The notes beneath the pieces were generated by a model that was not told where the DNA came from, did no database searches, and saw only the letters and a list, made by a program, of their open reading frames with translations. From Pseudovirgaria hyperparasitica (taxonomy: Eukaryota; Ascomycota; Dothideomycetes; Acrospermales; Acrospermaceae), in contig NW_022985564.1 in NCBI RefSeq assembly GCF_010093815.1, positions 292,590 through 356,589 on the forward strand: DNA of 64,000 nucleotides, read 5' to 3'. Each line of letters begins with the position of its first letter. The stretch's first letter is position 1. This document shows, piece by piece, positions 26,941 to 39,243 of the stretch. The position numbers and the translations under genes are program-made.

Positions 26941-28671
26941 GATAGGTATTAGAGATAGTAGAGAATAAGATTAAGAGCCTAGTACTATCCGTATAAAAGA
27001 GACTAAGGACTAAAATAATCTAGAATAAGAATCTCTTCTAGGATCTAATTTAAGACCTAGAAATCTAGTATCTTATCTAGAAGGTAGTATCTAAGAGAAG
27101 TTATATAAACGTTAAAACTAAAGAAGAGTCTTATACGCTAAAAATAAAAATTAAGAAAGAGCTTAAGTTAGAGACGCCTAAGGATATTAAGAATAAGCCT
27201 TCTTACCCCTCTCTAAAAGAGAAACTTTATATATTAGATCTTACTTATACGAGTAGTACTAAAGGCTCTCCTTCTATACTATCTAGTTCTTCTAATCTTT
27301 CTACCTAGCTAATATCTATAGTAGAAGCTAAAACCTCTATATAATAATTATCTATTAAGAAGGAAGGTAGAGAGAGTAATAAAGAGGATAATATTACCTA
27401 GAATTAATCTATAGGTATAATAATAAGGTTAAAAGGGAAAGAAAAAGAGTCTTAGTAGAGAAAGCTAACTACTTATATAGATTTAGGAGCTATTACTTCT
27501 TATATAGAAGAGAATATTAAAGTAGATATCCTAGTATACTCTAAATATTTAGAGTTTTTCTTTCGTATAAGGCGCTTAAAGTTATATAATATAATATATA
27601 CTAGTACTAGACTAGGCCTAGTATAGGGCTAGGCTCCTATATTTAATTCTATCTAAGCTCTACTTTAGTCTTACCTTTAATATCTTTAACCTTACCTCTA
27701 AAACTTTAAAATTCTCTCTTAATACCTTATATAAAGCTATTATAGCTTTAAATTCTTTCTCTAGCTCTCTAGGTATTATCTCTTATATCTAGTATTACTA
27801 GATCTTTACTAAATAGACGGATAAGCTTCTTAAAATACTATCTAGCGCTACTAATTCTAATCCTAGTCTTTATATAGGCTAAGCTCCTATCTTTAGCCTT
27901 ATTAGATTATCTATACCTACTATATAAGTAGATATTCTTCTATAATTCTATTATAGCTAATAAGCTATTAGAGATCTTTACCTTTAGTATTTATACTAGC
28001 TATTCTAACTATAGATCTTTAATACTAACTTTAGTATAGAACCTAATTATTATATAAGCTACTAATTAGCCTATTTAAATATAGGAGAATCGCGCTATAT
28101 ATAATAGTACCCTTACTTTAGTTATTATATACCGCGGTATCCTTAAGACTAAGGCTCTCTTATTATAGCGGGCTTTATATATAAAGGCCTTTATTATCTA
28201 CTCTCGCGGTTAGTAATATCTTCTTTAGAATTAGTTATTATATATATACTAATATTAAACCTAGGATTTAAGAATACTATACTATATAATAGATATATTT
28301 ATATTTATAATAGTATAAATAAATTTAAGATATACGTAGGCTATATTAGTCTATATAGCTACTTTAATAATATCTACTCTAACTATATATATACTAAAAT
28401 AACTACCCGCTATAGTAAGAATTATAAGATTAAGGATATAAAGAATCTCTTATATAATAAGTTTACGCGCTATTTCTCTAATAGTCTACTATAGCTCTAT
28501 CTATCTTTAGCTAGTAAGTATATAATAGATAGCCTTAGTAGCCCTTCTAATATAAAATATATTATATAATCTTAGAAAAGAACTAGTTAGTATAGATTTC
28601 TAGAGAGATAGGTATTATATAATATATAAAGGTTATATTATAAATATATAGTAGTAGAAATTAAAGAAATC
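26941..28671. other. Unclassified RIP-degraded repeat sequence
   Basis: The plus strand gives Lys/Glu/Ser-rich stretches in translation (for example 27,100-27,330), but no family could be recognised. A short motif of the form 'taggctaggctcct' or 'taggctaagctcct' appears near 27,625 and 27,883. TpA bias is as strong as in the neighbouring LINEs. It is the sequence into which the LINE at 28,687 inserted, and it ends in that LINE's target-site duplication. Confidence 0.45.
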
Positions 28672-28686
28672 TATACTTAAATTCTA
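28672..28686. repeat. Target-site duplication, left copy, of the outer LINE
   Basis: TATACTTAAATTCTA, repeated exactly at 39,229-39,243 directly after the LINE's (ATT)n tail. Confidence 0.92.
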
Positions 28687-28925
28687 AAAAACTCCGAACT
28701 AGAGGCCTAACGGACTAAACTGGTTAATTCGGGGTAAAATAGCAATTTACATACATTAAACGATAGAGTACACCGAGTATAACAACCTCCGATACACGTG
28801 TATACGTATAGTATATAATACGCGACGATACTAACGTATAGAGATACTATATATATACGCTTAAAGACTCTTCGATAACACGAGTATAGACTATATCTAA
28901 TAAACGCCGATACGCCGACCCCCTT

Positions 28926-28956
28926 TTATTAGTTAAGGGCTACCCTTAACTAATAA
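28926..28956. repeat. 31-bp palindrome near the 5' end of LINE copy A
   Basis: Arms TTATTAGTTAAGGG and CCCTTAACTAATAA, loop CTA. It lies about 240 bp from the LINE 5' end. Confidence 0.92.
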
Positions 28957-31377
28957 CTATAGCGGCCTTAGACATTATAATACCCCGGTATACGCTAGAT
29001 ATACCTCTACTAGTACGGTAGAAACGGCTATATAGCGATATTAATATAGATAGCTAGATACCTATCTAAAATATAGGAACTAACTAAGAGTACGAAGTAC
29101 TATAGATAACCTAGACTAAGGGGACCCTAAGAGGGGAGACCCTCCTAGATAAAATTAAATACTAGGTAATACGTATAGAGAGGGATACTAAGAAGGGAAA
29201 GAAGACCCTTCTTTATATATTCCGGGACCTTATCCGGAATCTAAGAGAAATTATAGAGAAAGAAAGGAAGTCGCTACAAGAGGAATCTAGTAGTAGACTT
29301 AACTAAATAGAAGCTAGCCTACGGAGAATCTAGAAAGAGCTATTCTAAGGTAAGCGCCCTAACACATAGGCTTAGATTATAGTAATACCCGGAGCTACCG
29401 TACTAAGGACTACTAGAACCATAGATAGAGTATATAGTATATATATTATAATCTAGGATAAGGACACGCTAGCGTAGGTCTAATAGGTATCCCTAAAGGA
29501 AATTATAAATAAGATTAACGAATAGAAAGGAATATAGTCGAGTATCGTGGCTACTAAAGTTACGCTAGGTAGGGTAGTACTTACTACTATAATAAATACT
29601 ACGTAGTAAAATATCTCACGAGATCCGAACGTAATAGGTAGTATCTTCCCTAGCGCGTCTATTAGGGTAGCTATATACCCGATTATAGTATATATAGTAC
29701 CCATACGGGGATAGGCTATCGGAGTAGAGAATATCACGCGTATAGAATAATCTAACACGCAAAAATACCCAGGGATTAAGATTATAAAAGCGTGGTAGAA
29801 GAACCTATAGGCGATTAAGACAACGGCGAAAAAACACTCTACTATAATTATAGAGCTCCGAGACCCCGCCCTTATATAATATATTATATAGAAGGGATTC
29901 CTAGTAGAAGGAGAGCTTCTTATAGCCGAGCCATAGAATAGAGTATAGGTAATAATATAGTGCTTTAACTATTAAGGGTATAGATATACTATATAAAGGT
30001 ACTTATAGAAGACTAAGTACGGATAGTACCGTAGGGACCACGCTATCTAGGAGTACCCTTATAAACCGCGAGGAGACGGACTAAGAAATAAGGATATAGT
30101 ATAGTATTTAAACTACAATAGGAAACACCCGTTATAGTCGTTAACGTATATAAAACGTAAATAGATTATAGAATATATTTATATAATAAAAGCGAGAGAC
30201 GCGAGATAGTTATAGAATATAACACCTACTACGGGCCCTTTCTTTATAATACCCCTAACCTCCTCTCCGGAAGGTAGTTAGGTAGGATAGTAGACTATCC
30301 CGAAGACGATAGGACAACTAAAAGGCATAGTTAAAGCCGCTACCGCGCGAGGATAGTCGCGCCTCTAAGGAATAAGTATATAGATATATATACTCCCTAG
30401 TACCTAATAAGGGACTAGAATATACTCTAAATTATATAGGTAAATATATAATATAAAAGAGAGAACTAGGCGACGCTCCTTAAAGAGACTAGGGCTATAA
30501 TACTCGCTATCTAGGAACCCTATAAATACTACTAGACGAGTAAACTAACCATATACCCTGGATACTATACTATATACCCTCTAGGACTAGAAAGACGAGT
30601 CCTCTTCTATATTTATAGGTTAATACTACTCTTATTATAGTTATATACCAAGCGCGATAACCTTAGAATAATACTATACCTATAAATAGATATAGGCCCC
30701 CTATATATATATAATATATATAACTAATAACATGTACTTATACTAGACAAGATACTTAAGGGTACTATAGAACTAGGGTAATATATCCTTCTAGGAGACT
30801 TTAACCTCTACTACTAATAGTAGAGAGGCCTAGCTATAGTTAGGGAAGAACTTAGAGTAAGGGAACTACGTACCCGCTACTACGACTTCCTATACCTACT
30901 TATACTTATAGAATAAGTTATATAGAAAAAATATAAATAGGACGAAGACGGGTCTACGCTTAACCTTACCTTCGCCACGGAGTATATTAGTTACCGGATC
31001 TAATATTACCGCCTAGGCTAGGTATAGACGGATTCCGACTATAAATATATAGAAACCGTAATAAACGTATATACCCCGAATAAATAATAGGGACAATAGA
31101 TATAGAAGGACACCAACTAGGAAAAGTACCTAAAGGACCTAGAATCGGCGATTCTAGATCCCTCTATAGTCGATATATCTAATAACCTAGCTATAGACTA
31201 GGCCGTATAGATACTCCTATAAATATACTAGAATATAAGAAATAAATACATACTATACTAAATATACTAGCCCCCGGAAGTAAAGGGGATTCCTTAAGTA
31301 TAGGAAAGTAGATAAGACGCCCGAAGGCTATATATACGCGTATACTATATAAGAATACCCGAGTCGTAGGAAGAATA

Positions 31378-31396
31378 GAAGGAAGTAATATAATAA
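31378..31396. repeat. Target-site duplication of the inner LINE, left copy
   Basis: GAAGGAAGTAATATAATAA, matching 36,638-36,656. The last few bases merge with the (TAA)n tail of the inner element, so the true duplication is 16-19 bp. Confidence 0.85.
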
Positions 31397-31633
31397 TAAT
31401 AATAATAATAATATTATATAACTAGGTAGAGTAGTACTCTATAGACCTATGCCTCCTCTAGTCTAAGCCACTATATAAGAAGAAACCCTATAGGGAAAAA
31501 CTTCCTTATATCTATAACTACATCTCGTTAAACCTCTATTTCGTCTTAAGTATATAGCTATAGGGTACGCCTATTAGCCTATAGCCTATATTACCGTTAT
31601 TTTACCCTTAGGTAGCACGTGTAGATGCGGAGG

Positions 31634-31664
31634 TTATTAGTTAAGGGCTACCCTTAACTAATAA
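31634..31664. repeat. 31-bp palindrome in the 3' UTR of LINE copy B
   Basis: Arms TTATTAGTTAAGGG and CCCTTAACTAATAA, loop CTA. The neighbouring 'ggttcttccgg' motif is repeated several times in the 3' UTR of this LINE family. Confidence 0.92.
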
Positions 31665-32857
31665 TCGGGGTTCTTCCGGGGTTCTTCCGGTATATATCGG
31701 GTTACTACCGGCGTATACCGGGTCTCTTCTAGTATATATTTCTAGGTCTACTAGTACTAGAGGAGTAGTAGATATATAAGTATCTATTAGGAGACGTCCT
31801 TAGGGTACTTATTAAGCTATTATACGATATCTAAAGTCTTCGTAATATAGATAAGCTATTACCGTTATATATAGAGGTTAGGGTATATAGCTAGATAGTG
31901 GCGTATTATACCTCTCCGGCCGCACGCCTTATACTATAGAGAGATATCGGGAACGCCTCTCTTATAGATATAGTATAGAAGTCCTATAGCGCCCGTTCGG
32001 GCTTAGATAAGTATAGATACTTAGGCTTTTATCAGCCCTTTATATATCTATTTACTTAGTTCCTTCTATAGCCCTCGAATCTACTCTAGATACCTATTCT
32101 ACTAGGAGGTCTAGTAGGTATAGAGTGCCTCTTTCTACTTATCTTAAGTCTATAACCGTATATTTTTTATAAGTTCTTAAAGGCTCTACTAGTCTAGAAG
32201 AGCGTCTAGATTATCTTAGACTTCTTATACTACTTAGCTAGAGTTAGCTTCTATTAAGTATCTATACCGTATTTAATTCCGGCCTATATATAGAAGTGCG
32301 CGGTAATATATACTAATTTATATATATAGCGCGGTAAAAGTATATTCTATATTTCCTATACGTTTCTATACTTATTATTTAGTAAAGTATACTACCCTCT
32401 ATATCTAGTAGAAGTTATATATACTTATAACGTCTATCTTACGTCGTAGTAGTACTATATTAGTAGCTTTATATACGCCTAATATAAGACGGAGTATACG
32501 GTTCTATATAGATTTAAGCTTTATTTACCTAGTCTATATAAGGGCCGTATACTAGTACTTATATCCGTATATAAAGGTAGGTCGTGCCATAGATATATAT
32601 AGCTAGCATGCCTTATCCTGGGCGGTTCCCTACGTAGAGGCTATAATCTATTATATAGCGGCTTCTATCTAGAGGGCCCTAGAGACGGCGTATACTACTT
32701 ATAGTCCCTATTTAAGCTTACTATCTAGTATAACTCCGAGCGTGTATATACTTTATACTAGTAGTTCGTTAAATACGTTGATTTAGGGGCGTTATTCGCC
32801 TTCCCTAGTTACCTATTTCCCTTAACGATTAATAAAGTGCATGAGCTAGTATTTCTC

Positions 32858-33647
32858 NNNNNNNNNNNNNNNNNNNNNNNNNNNNNNNNNNNNNNNNNNN
32901 NNNNNNNNNNNNNNNNNNNNNNNNNNNNNNNNNNNNNNNNNNNNNNNNNNNNNNNNNNNNNNNNNNNNNNNNNNNNNNNNNNNNNNNNNNNNNNNNNNNN
33001 NNNNNNNNNNNNNNNNNNNNNNNNNNNNNNNNNNNNNNNNNNNNNNNNNNNNNNNNNNNNNNNNNNNNNNNNNNNNNNNNNNNNNNNNNNNNNNNNNNNN
33101 NNNNNNNNNNNNNNNNNNNNNNNNNNNNNNNNNNNNNNNNNNNNNNNNNNNNNNNNNNNNNNNNNNNNNNNNNNNNNNNNNNNNNNNNNNNNNNNNNNNN
33201 NNNNNNNNNNNNNNNNNNNNNNNNNNNNNNNNNNNNNNNNNNNNNNNNNNNNNNNNNNNNNNNNNNNNNNNNNNNNNNNNNNNNNNNNNNNNNNNNNNNN
33301 NNNNNNNNNNNNNNNNNNNNNNNNNNNNNNNNNNNNNNNNNNNNNNNNNNNNNNNNNNNNNNNNNNNNNNNNNNNNNNNNNNNNNNNNNNNNNNNNNNNN
33401 NNNNNNNNNNNNNNNNNNNNNNNNNNNNNNNNNNNNNNNNNNNNNNNNNNNNNNNNNNNNNNNNNNNNNNNNNNNNNNNNNNNNNNNNNNNNNNNNNNNN
33501 NNNNNNNNNNNNNNNNNNNNNNNNNNNNNNNNNNNNNNNNNNNNNNNNNNNNNNNNNNNNNNNNNNNNNNNNNNNNNNNNNNNNNNNNNNNNNNNNNNNN
33601 NNNNNNNNNNNNNNNNNNNNNNNNNNNNNNNNNNNNNNNNNNNNNNN
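32858..33647. other. Assembly gap (790 N)
   Basis: This is a run of 790 N inside LINE copy B. Aligning its edges with copy A puts the left edge opposite 37,770 and the right edge opposite 36,935, so about 834 bp of RT-coding sequence should be missing. The gap estimate is close to this. An apparent open frame running through the N is an artefact. Confidence 0.97.
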
Positions 33648-36366
33648 GATATCTACCGCGTATAGATATTCGGCGCCGTGAACGTCTAATAGGTCTACTA
33701 GTTCCGGGAGAGGGAATATAGCCTCCCGTAGGGCCTTAGTTTTCTTAAGGCCCGTAGAGTATATTCTCCCCTAATATATTAGGGGAGGCATAAGTAGTAG
33801 GGGTGTCGGAGTGTCTACGCCCTTAGCCTATTTCGCTATACGCTATAGCCCTATTACGTATCGTGTCTATTAACTAGTAATTATATACTACTATTTACGC
33901 CTTTCGTTACGGAGGACTTTATCGCGTTATTATATTGCTTTCTTCTATTCTTTCTACGACTTAGGTATTCTTATATAGTATACGCGTCTATATAGTCTTC
34001 GGGCGTCTTATCTACTTTCCCGTACTTAAGGAATCCCCTTTACTTCCGGGGGCCGGTATATTCGGTATAGTACGTGTTTATTTCTCGTATTCTAGTATGT
34101 TTATAGGAGTATCTATACGGCCTGGTCTATAGCTAGGTCGTTAGATATATCGACTATAGAGGGATCTAGGATCGCTGATTCCAGGTCCTTTAGGTACTTT
34201 TCCTAGTCGGTATCCTTCTATATCTATTATCCCTATTATTTATTCGGGGTATACACGTTTATTACGGTTTCTATATATTTATAGTCGGAATCCGTCTATA
34301 CCTAGCCTAGGCGGTAGTATTAGATCCGGTAACTAATATGCTCCGTAGCGAAGGTAAGGTTAAGCGTAGACCCGTCTTCGTCCTATTTATGTTTTTTCTA
34401 TATAACTTATTCTATAGGTGTAAGTAGGTATAGGAAGTCGTAGTAGCGGGTACGTAGTTCCCTTACTCTAAGTTCTTCCCTAACTATAGCTAGGCCTCTC
34501 TACTATTAGTGGTAGAGGTTAAAGTCTCCTAGGAGGATGTGTTACCCTAGTTCCGTAGTACCCTCGAGTATCTCGTCTAGTATAAGTATATATTATTAGT
34601 TATATATGTTATATATATATAGGGGGCCTATATCTATTTATAGGTATAGTATTATTCTAAGGTTATCGCGCTCGGTATACGACTATAATAAGAGTAGTAT
34701 TAACCTATAAATATAGAAGAGGACTCGTCTTTCTAGTCCTAGAGGGTATATAGTATAGTATCCGGGGTGTGTGGTTGGTTTACTCGTCTAGTAGTATTTA
34801 TAGGGTTCCTAGATAGCGAGTATTATAGCCCCGGTCTCTTTAAGGAGCGTTACCTGGTTCTCTCTTTTATATTATATATTTATCTATATAATTCGGAGTA
34901 TATTCTAGTCCCTTATTAGGTACTAGGGAGTATATATATCTATATACTTATTCCTTAGAGGCGCGACTGTCCTCGCGCGGTAGCGGCTTTAACTATGCCT
35001 TTTAGTCGTCCTATCGTCTTCGAGATAGTCTACTATCCTATCTAACTATCTTCCGGAGGGGAGGTTAGGGGTATTATAAAGGAAGGGCTCGTGGTAGGTG
35101 TTATATTCTATAACTATCTCGCGCCTCTTGCTTTTATTATACGAATATATTCTATAATCTATTTACGTTTTATACACGTTAACGACTATAACGGGTATTT
35201 CCCGTCATAGTTTAAATACTATACTATGTCCCTATTTCTTAGTCTGTCTCCTCGCGGTTTATAAGGGCACTCCTAGGTAGCGTGGTCCCCACGGTACTAT
35301 CCGTACTTAGTCTTCTATAAGTACCTTTATATAGTATATCTATACCCTTAATAGTTAAAGTACTATATTATTACCTATACTCTATTCTATAGCTCGGCTA
35401 TAAGAAGCTCTCCTTCTATTAGGAATCCCTTCTATATAATATATTATATAAGGGCGGGGTCTTAGAGCTCTATAATTATAGTAGAGTGTTTTTTCGCCGT
35501 CGTCTTAATCGCCTATAGATTCTTCTACCACGCTTTTATAATCTTAATCCCTGGGTATTTTCGCGTGTTAGATTATTCTATACGCGTAATATCCTCTACT
35601 CCGATAGCCTATCCCCGTATAGGTACTATATATACTATAATCGGGTATATAGCTACCCTAATAGACGCGCCGGGGAAGATACTACCTATCGCGTTTGGAT
35701 CTCGCGAGATGTTTTACTACGTAGTATTCGTTATAGTAGTAAGTACTACCCTATCTAGCGTAACTTTAGTAGCCACGACACTCGACTATATTTCTTTCTA
35801 TTTATTAATCTTATTTATAATTTCCTTTAGGGATGCCCGTTAGACCTACGCTAGTATATTCTTATCCTAGATTACGACACGTATACTATATACTCTATCT
35901 ATGGTTCTAGTAGTCCTTAGTGCGGTAGCTCCGGGTATTACTATAATCTAAGCCCACGTGTTAGGGCGCTTACCTTAGAATAGCTCTTTCTAGATTCTCC
36001 GTAGGCTAGCTTCTATTCGGTTGAGTCTACTACTAGGTTCCTCTCGTAGCGACTTCCTTTCTTCCTCTATAATTTCTCTTAGATTCCGGATAAGGTCCCG
36101 GAATATATAAAGAAGGGTCTTCTTTCCCTTCTTAGTATCCCTCTCTATACGTATTACCTAGTATTTAATTTTATCTAGGAGGGTCTCCCCTCTCGGGGTC
36201 CCCTTAGTCTAGGTTATCTATAGCGCTTCGCACCCTTAGTTAGTTCCTATATTTTAGATAGGTGTCTAGCTATCTATATTAATATCGCTATATGGCCGTT
36301 TCTACCGTACTAGTAGAGGTATATCTAGCGTATACCGGGGTATTATAATGCCTAAGGCCGCTATAG

Positions 36367-36397
36367 TTATTAGTTAAGGGTAGCCCTTAACTAATAA
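36367..36397. repeat. 31-bp palindrome near the 5' end of LINE copy B
   Basis: Arms TTATTAGTTAAGGG and CCCTTAACTAATAA, loop TAG. Same relative site as the copy at 28,926 in LINE copy A. Confidence 0.92.
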
Positions 36398-36637
36398 AAG
36401 GGGGTCGGCGTATCGGCGTTTATTAGATATAGTCTATACTCATGTTATCGAAGAGTCTTTAAGTATATATATATAGTATCTCTATACGTTAGTATCGTCG
36501 CGTATTATATACTATACGTACACACGTGTGTCGGAGGTTATTATACTCGGTGTACTCTATCGTTTAATGTATGTAAATCGCTGTTTTGCCCCGAATTAAC
36601 CAGTTTAGTCTGTTAGGGTGTGAGAAGTTTTTTTTTC

Positions 36638-36656
36638 GAAGGAAGTAATATAATAA
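36638..36656. repeat. Target-site duplication of the inner LINE, right copy
   Basis: GAAGGAAGTAATATAATAA, abutting the 5' end of copy B. Copy A sequence resumes directly after it. Confidence 0.85.
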
Positions 36657-38962
36657 CGCGATAAAGTTCTCCGTAACGAAAGGCGTAAATAGTAGTATAT
36701 AATTACTAGTTAATAGATATAATACGTAACGGGGCTATGGCGTATAGCGAAATAGGCTAAGGGCGTAGATACTCCGACACCCCTACTACTTATACCTCCC
36801 CTAATATATTAGGGGAGAATATACTCTACGAGCCTAGAGAAAACTAAGGCCCTACGGGAGGCCATATTCCCTCTTCTAGAACTAGTAGATCTATTAGACG
36901 TTCACGGCGCCGAATATCTATATATAGTAGATATCCCTAAAGAAGTTACGGAGGAGGATATACTTAATATTATTAAGATACTCCTAAATAATAAAGTACC
37001 CGGACCAGATGGAATTCTAAATTAATGTCTAAAAAGTACTATAAAAGCGACTCTACCACTTATTACTCATATATTCTAAGTATACGTCACGTAGGGATAC
37101 TACCCCTAGAGCTTCCGAGTCGCCTATACTATTATACTCCCGAAACTAGAAAAGAGCCCTAACTCTCTAAAGGAATAGAGACTAATCGCCCTTCTCTTCT
37201 ACCTAGGTAAGATACTAGAGACTACGGTAGCGAAGAAGATAAGTACCATAGTATAGAAATATAATCTTCTCCCTCCAAACTAGAAGGTAAAGATAGATAG
37301 CTCTCTAATAATAGCTATCTAATATATTATTAAAGTTATCTAGGCCGCATAGAAATAGAGACGGGTAGTATTACTCCTCTCCCTTAATATAGCCGGAGCG
37401 TTTAATAAGGTAAACTATATAAGACTTATTTATAACCTCCGGATAAGATAAATACTAGAATGGATTATACGCTTTATATAGTTATTCCTTATAGGAAGAA
37501 TAACTTAGATATATATCTCTAGATACTAGAGCGAATATAAAGAGATGGTATACGGCATTCTATAAGGGAGTACTATCTCTCTAATTCTATTTCTCTTCTT
37601 TACGGTAGACCTTCTTTAAGAAATAAAGTATATAGAGGTAGTCGGATATACTAATAATATATACCTTCTAGCTATTAATAATAATACTAACCGAACGTAT
37701 AGATAACTAGAATAGAACTATAAGAGGTGCCTCTAGTAGGTAAAACGCTACGGAGTAAAGTTCGCCCTAGAGAAATACTAGCTCATGCACTTTATTAATC
37801 GTTAAGGGAAATAGGTAACTAGGGAAGGCGAATAACGCCCCTAAATCAACGTATTTAACGAACTACTAGTATAAAGTATATACACGCTCGGAGTTATACT
37901 AGATAGTAAGCTTAAATAGGGACTATAAGTAGTATACGCCGTCTCTAGGGCCCTCTAGATAGAAGCCGCTATATAATAGATTATAGCCTCTACGTAGGGA
38001 ACCGCCCAGGATAAGGCATGCTAGCTATATATATCTATGGCACGACCTACCTTTATATACGGATATAAGTACTAGTATACGGCCCTTATATAGACTAGGT
38101 AAATAAAGCTTAAATCTATATAGAACCGTATACTCCGTCTTATATTAGGCGTATATAAAGCTACTAATATAGTACTACTACGACGTAAGATAGACGTTAT
38201 AAGTATATATAACTTCTACTAGATATAGAGGGTAGTATACTTTACTAAATAATAAGTATAGAAACGTATAGGAAATATAGAATATACTTTTACCGCGCTA
38301 TATATATAAATTAGTATATATTACCGCGCACTTCTATATATAGGCCGGAATTAAATATAGTATAGATACTTAATAGAAGCTAACTCTAGCTAAGTAGTAT
38401 AAGAAGTCTAAGATAACCCGGACGCTCTCCTAGACTAGTAGAGCCTTTAAGAACTTATAAAAAATATACGGTTATAGACTTAAGATAAGTAGAAAGAGAC
38501 ACTCTATACCTACTAGACCTCCTAGTAGAATAGGTACCTAGAGTAGATTTAAGGGCTATAGAAGGAACTAAGTAAATAGATATATAAAGGGCTAACGAAA
38601 GCCTAAGTATCTATACTTATCTAAGCCCGAACGGGCGCTATAGAACTCCTATACTATATCTATAAGAGAGGCGTTCCTAATACCTCTCTATAGTATAAGG
38701 CGTACGGCCGGAGAGGTATAATACACTACTATCTAGCTATATACCCTAACCTCTATATATAATAGTAATAGCTTATCTACGTTACGAAGACTTTAGATAT
38801 TATATAATAGCTTAATAAGTACCCTAAGGATATCTCCTAATAGATACTTATATATCTACTACTCCTCTAGTACTAGTAGACCTAGAAATATATACCGGAA
38901 GAGACCCGGTATACGCTAGTAGTAACCTAATATATACCGGAAGAACCCCGGGAGAACCCTAA

Positions 38963-38993
38963 TTATTAGTTAAGGGCAGCCCTTAACTAATAA
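38963..38993. repeat. 31-bp palindrome in the 3' UTR of LINE copy A
   Basis: Arms TTATTAGTTAAGGG and CCCTTAACTAATAA, loop CAG. The unmutated-looking CAG loop suggests that the TAG and CTA loops elsewhere are RIP derivatives of CAG/CTG. Confidence 0.92.
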
Positions 38994-39228
38994 CCTCTAT
39001 ATCTACACGTGCTACCTAAGGGTAAAATAATAGTAATATAGGCTATAGACTAATAGGCGTACCCTATAGCTATATACTTAAGACGAAATAGAGGTTTAAT
39101 AAGATATAGTTATAGATATAAGGAAGTTTTTCTCTATAGGGTTTCTTCTTATATAGTAGCTTAGACTAGAGAAGGCATAGGCCTATAGAGTACTACTCTA
39201 CCTAGTTATATAATATTATTATTATTAT

Positions 39229-39243
39229 TATACTTAAATTCTA
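39229..39243. repeat. Target-site duplication, right copy, of the outer LINE
   Basis: TATACTTAAATTCTA, matching 28,672-28,686. Confidence 0.92.

Larger units (their letters stand above)
31397..36637 (-). mobile_element. Tad1-like LINE, copy B, inserted antisense into copy A
   Basis: This is the same family as copy A in opposite orientation. The 3' tail, read on plus as (TAA)n, is at about 31,390-31,417, and the 5' end is at 36,637. Zinc-knuckle-type ORF1 sequence lies near 35,400-35,250 and the endonuclease GDFNL equivalent near 34,525. The RT core falls in the assembly gap. Matching bases at 31,378-31,396 and 36,638-36,656 are its target-site duplication, so it landed between the endonuclease and RT parts of copy A. 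It therefore moved after copy A was in place. ORFs are broken by RIP-type stops. Its 5' end starts with a run of A on the minus strand (aaaaaaaaactt), similar to copy A's 'aaaaact'. Confidence 0.88.
28687..39228 (+). mobile_element. Tad1-like LINE, copy A, full length but split by an inserted copy
   Basis: The 5' part is 28,687 to about 31,396 and the 3' part about 36,657-39,228. Together they equal one LINE of about 5.3 kb. ORF1 zinc-knuckle-type sequence lies around 29,950-30,090 and the endonuclease GDFNL motif near 30,800. The RT lies in the 3' part, with the region equivalent to YADD at about 37,650 now reading YTNN after changes. The tail is a (ATT)n run ending at 39,228. A 15-bp target-site duplication flanks the whole unit (28,672-28,686 and 39,229-39,243). 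Both ORFs are ruined by RIP-type stops. The family is inferred from the order of ORF1 CCHC, endonuclease and RT and from the simple ATT tail. Whether an RNase H domain follows RT is unclear. Confidence 0.88.

Noticed and set aside
29480-29758. A 92-aa hydrophobic protein, also seen at 35,565-35,843
   Set aside because: Both are antisense to ORF1 of the two LINE copies. The similarity between them reflects the repeat, not a conserved protein.
32837-33721. A 294-codon open frame in the LINE region
   Set aside because: Almost all of it is the 790-base N run.
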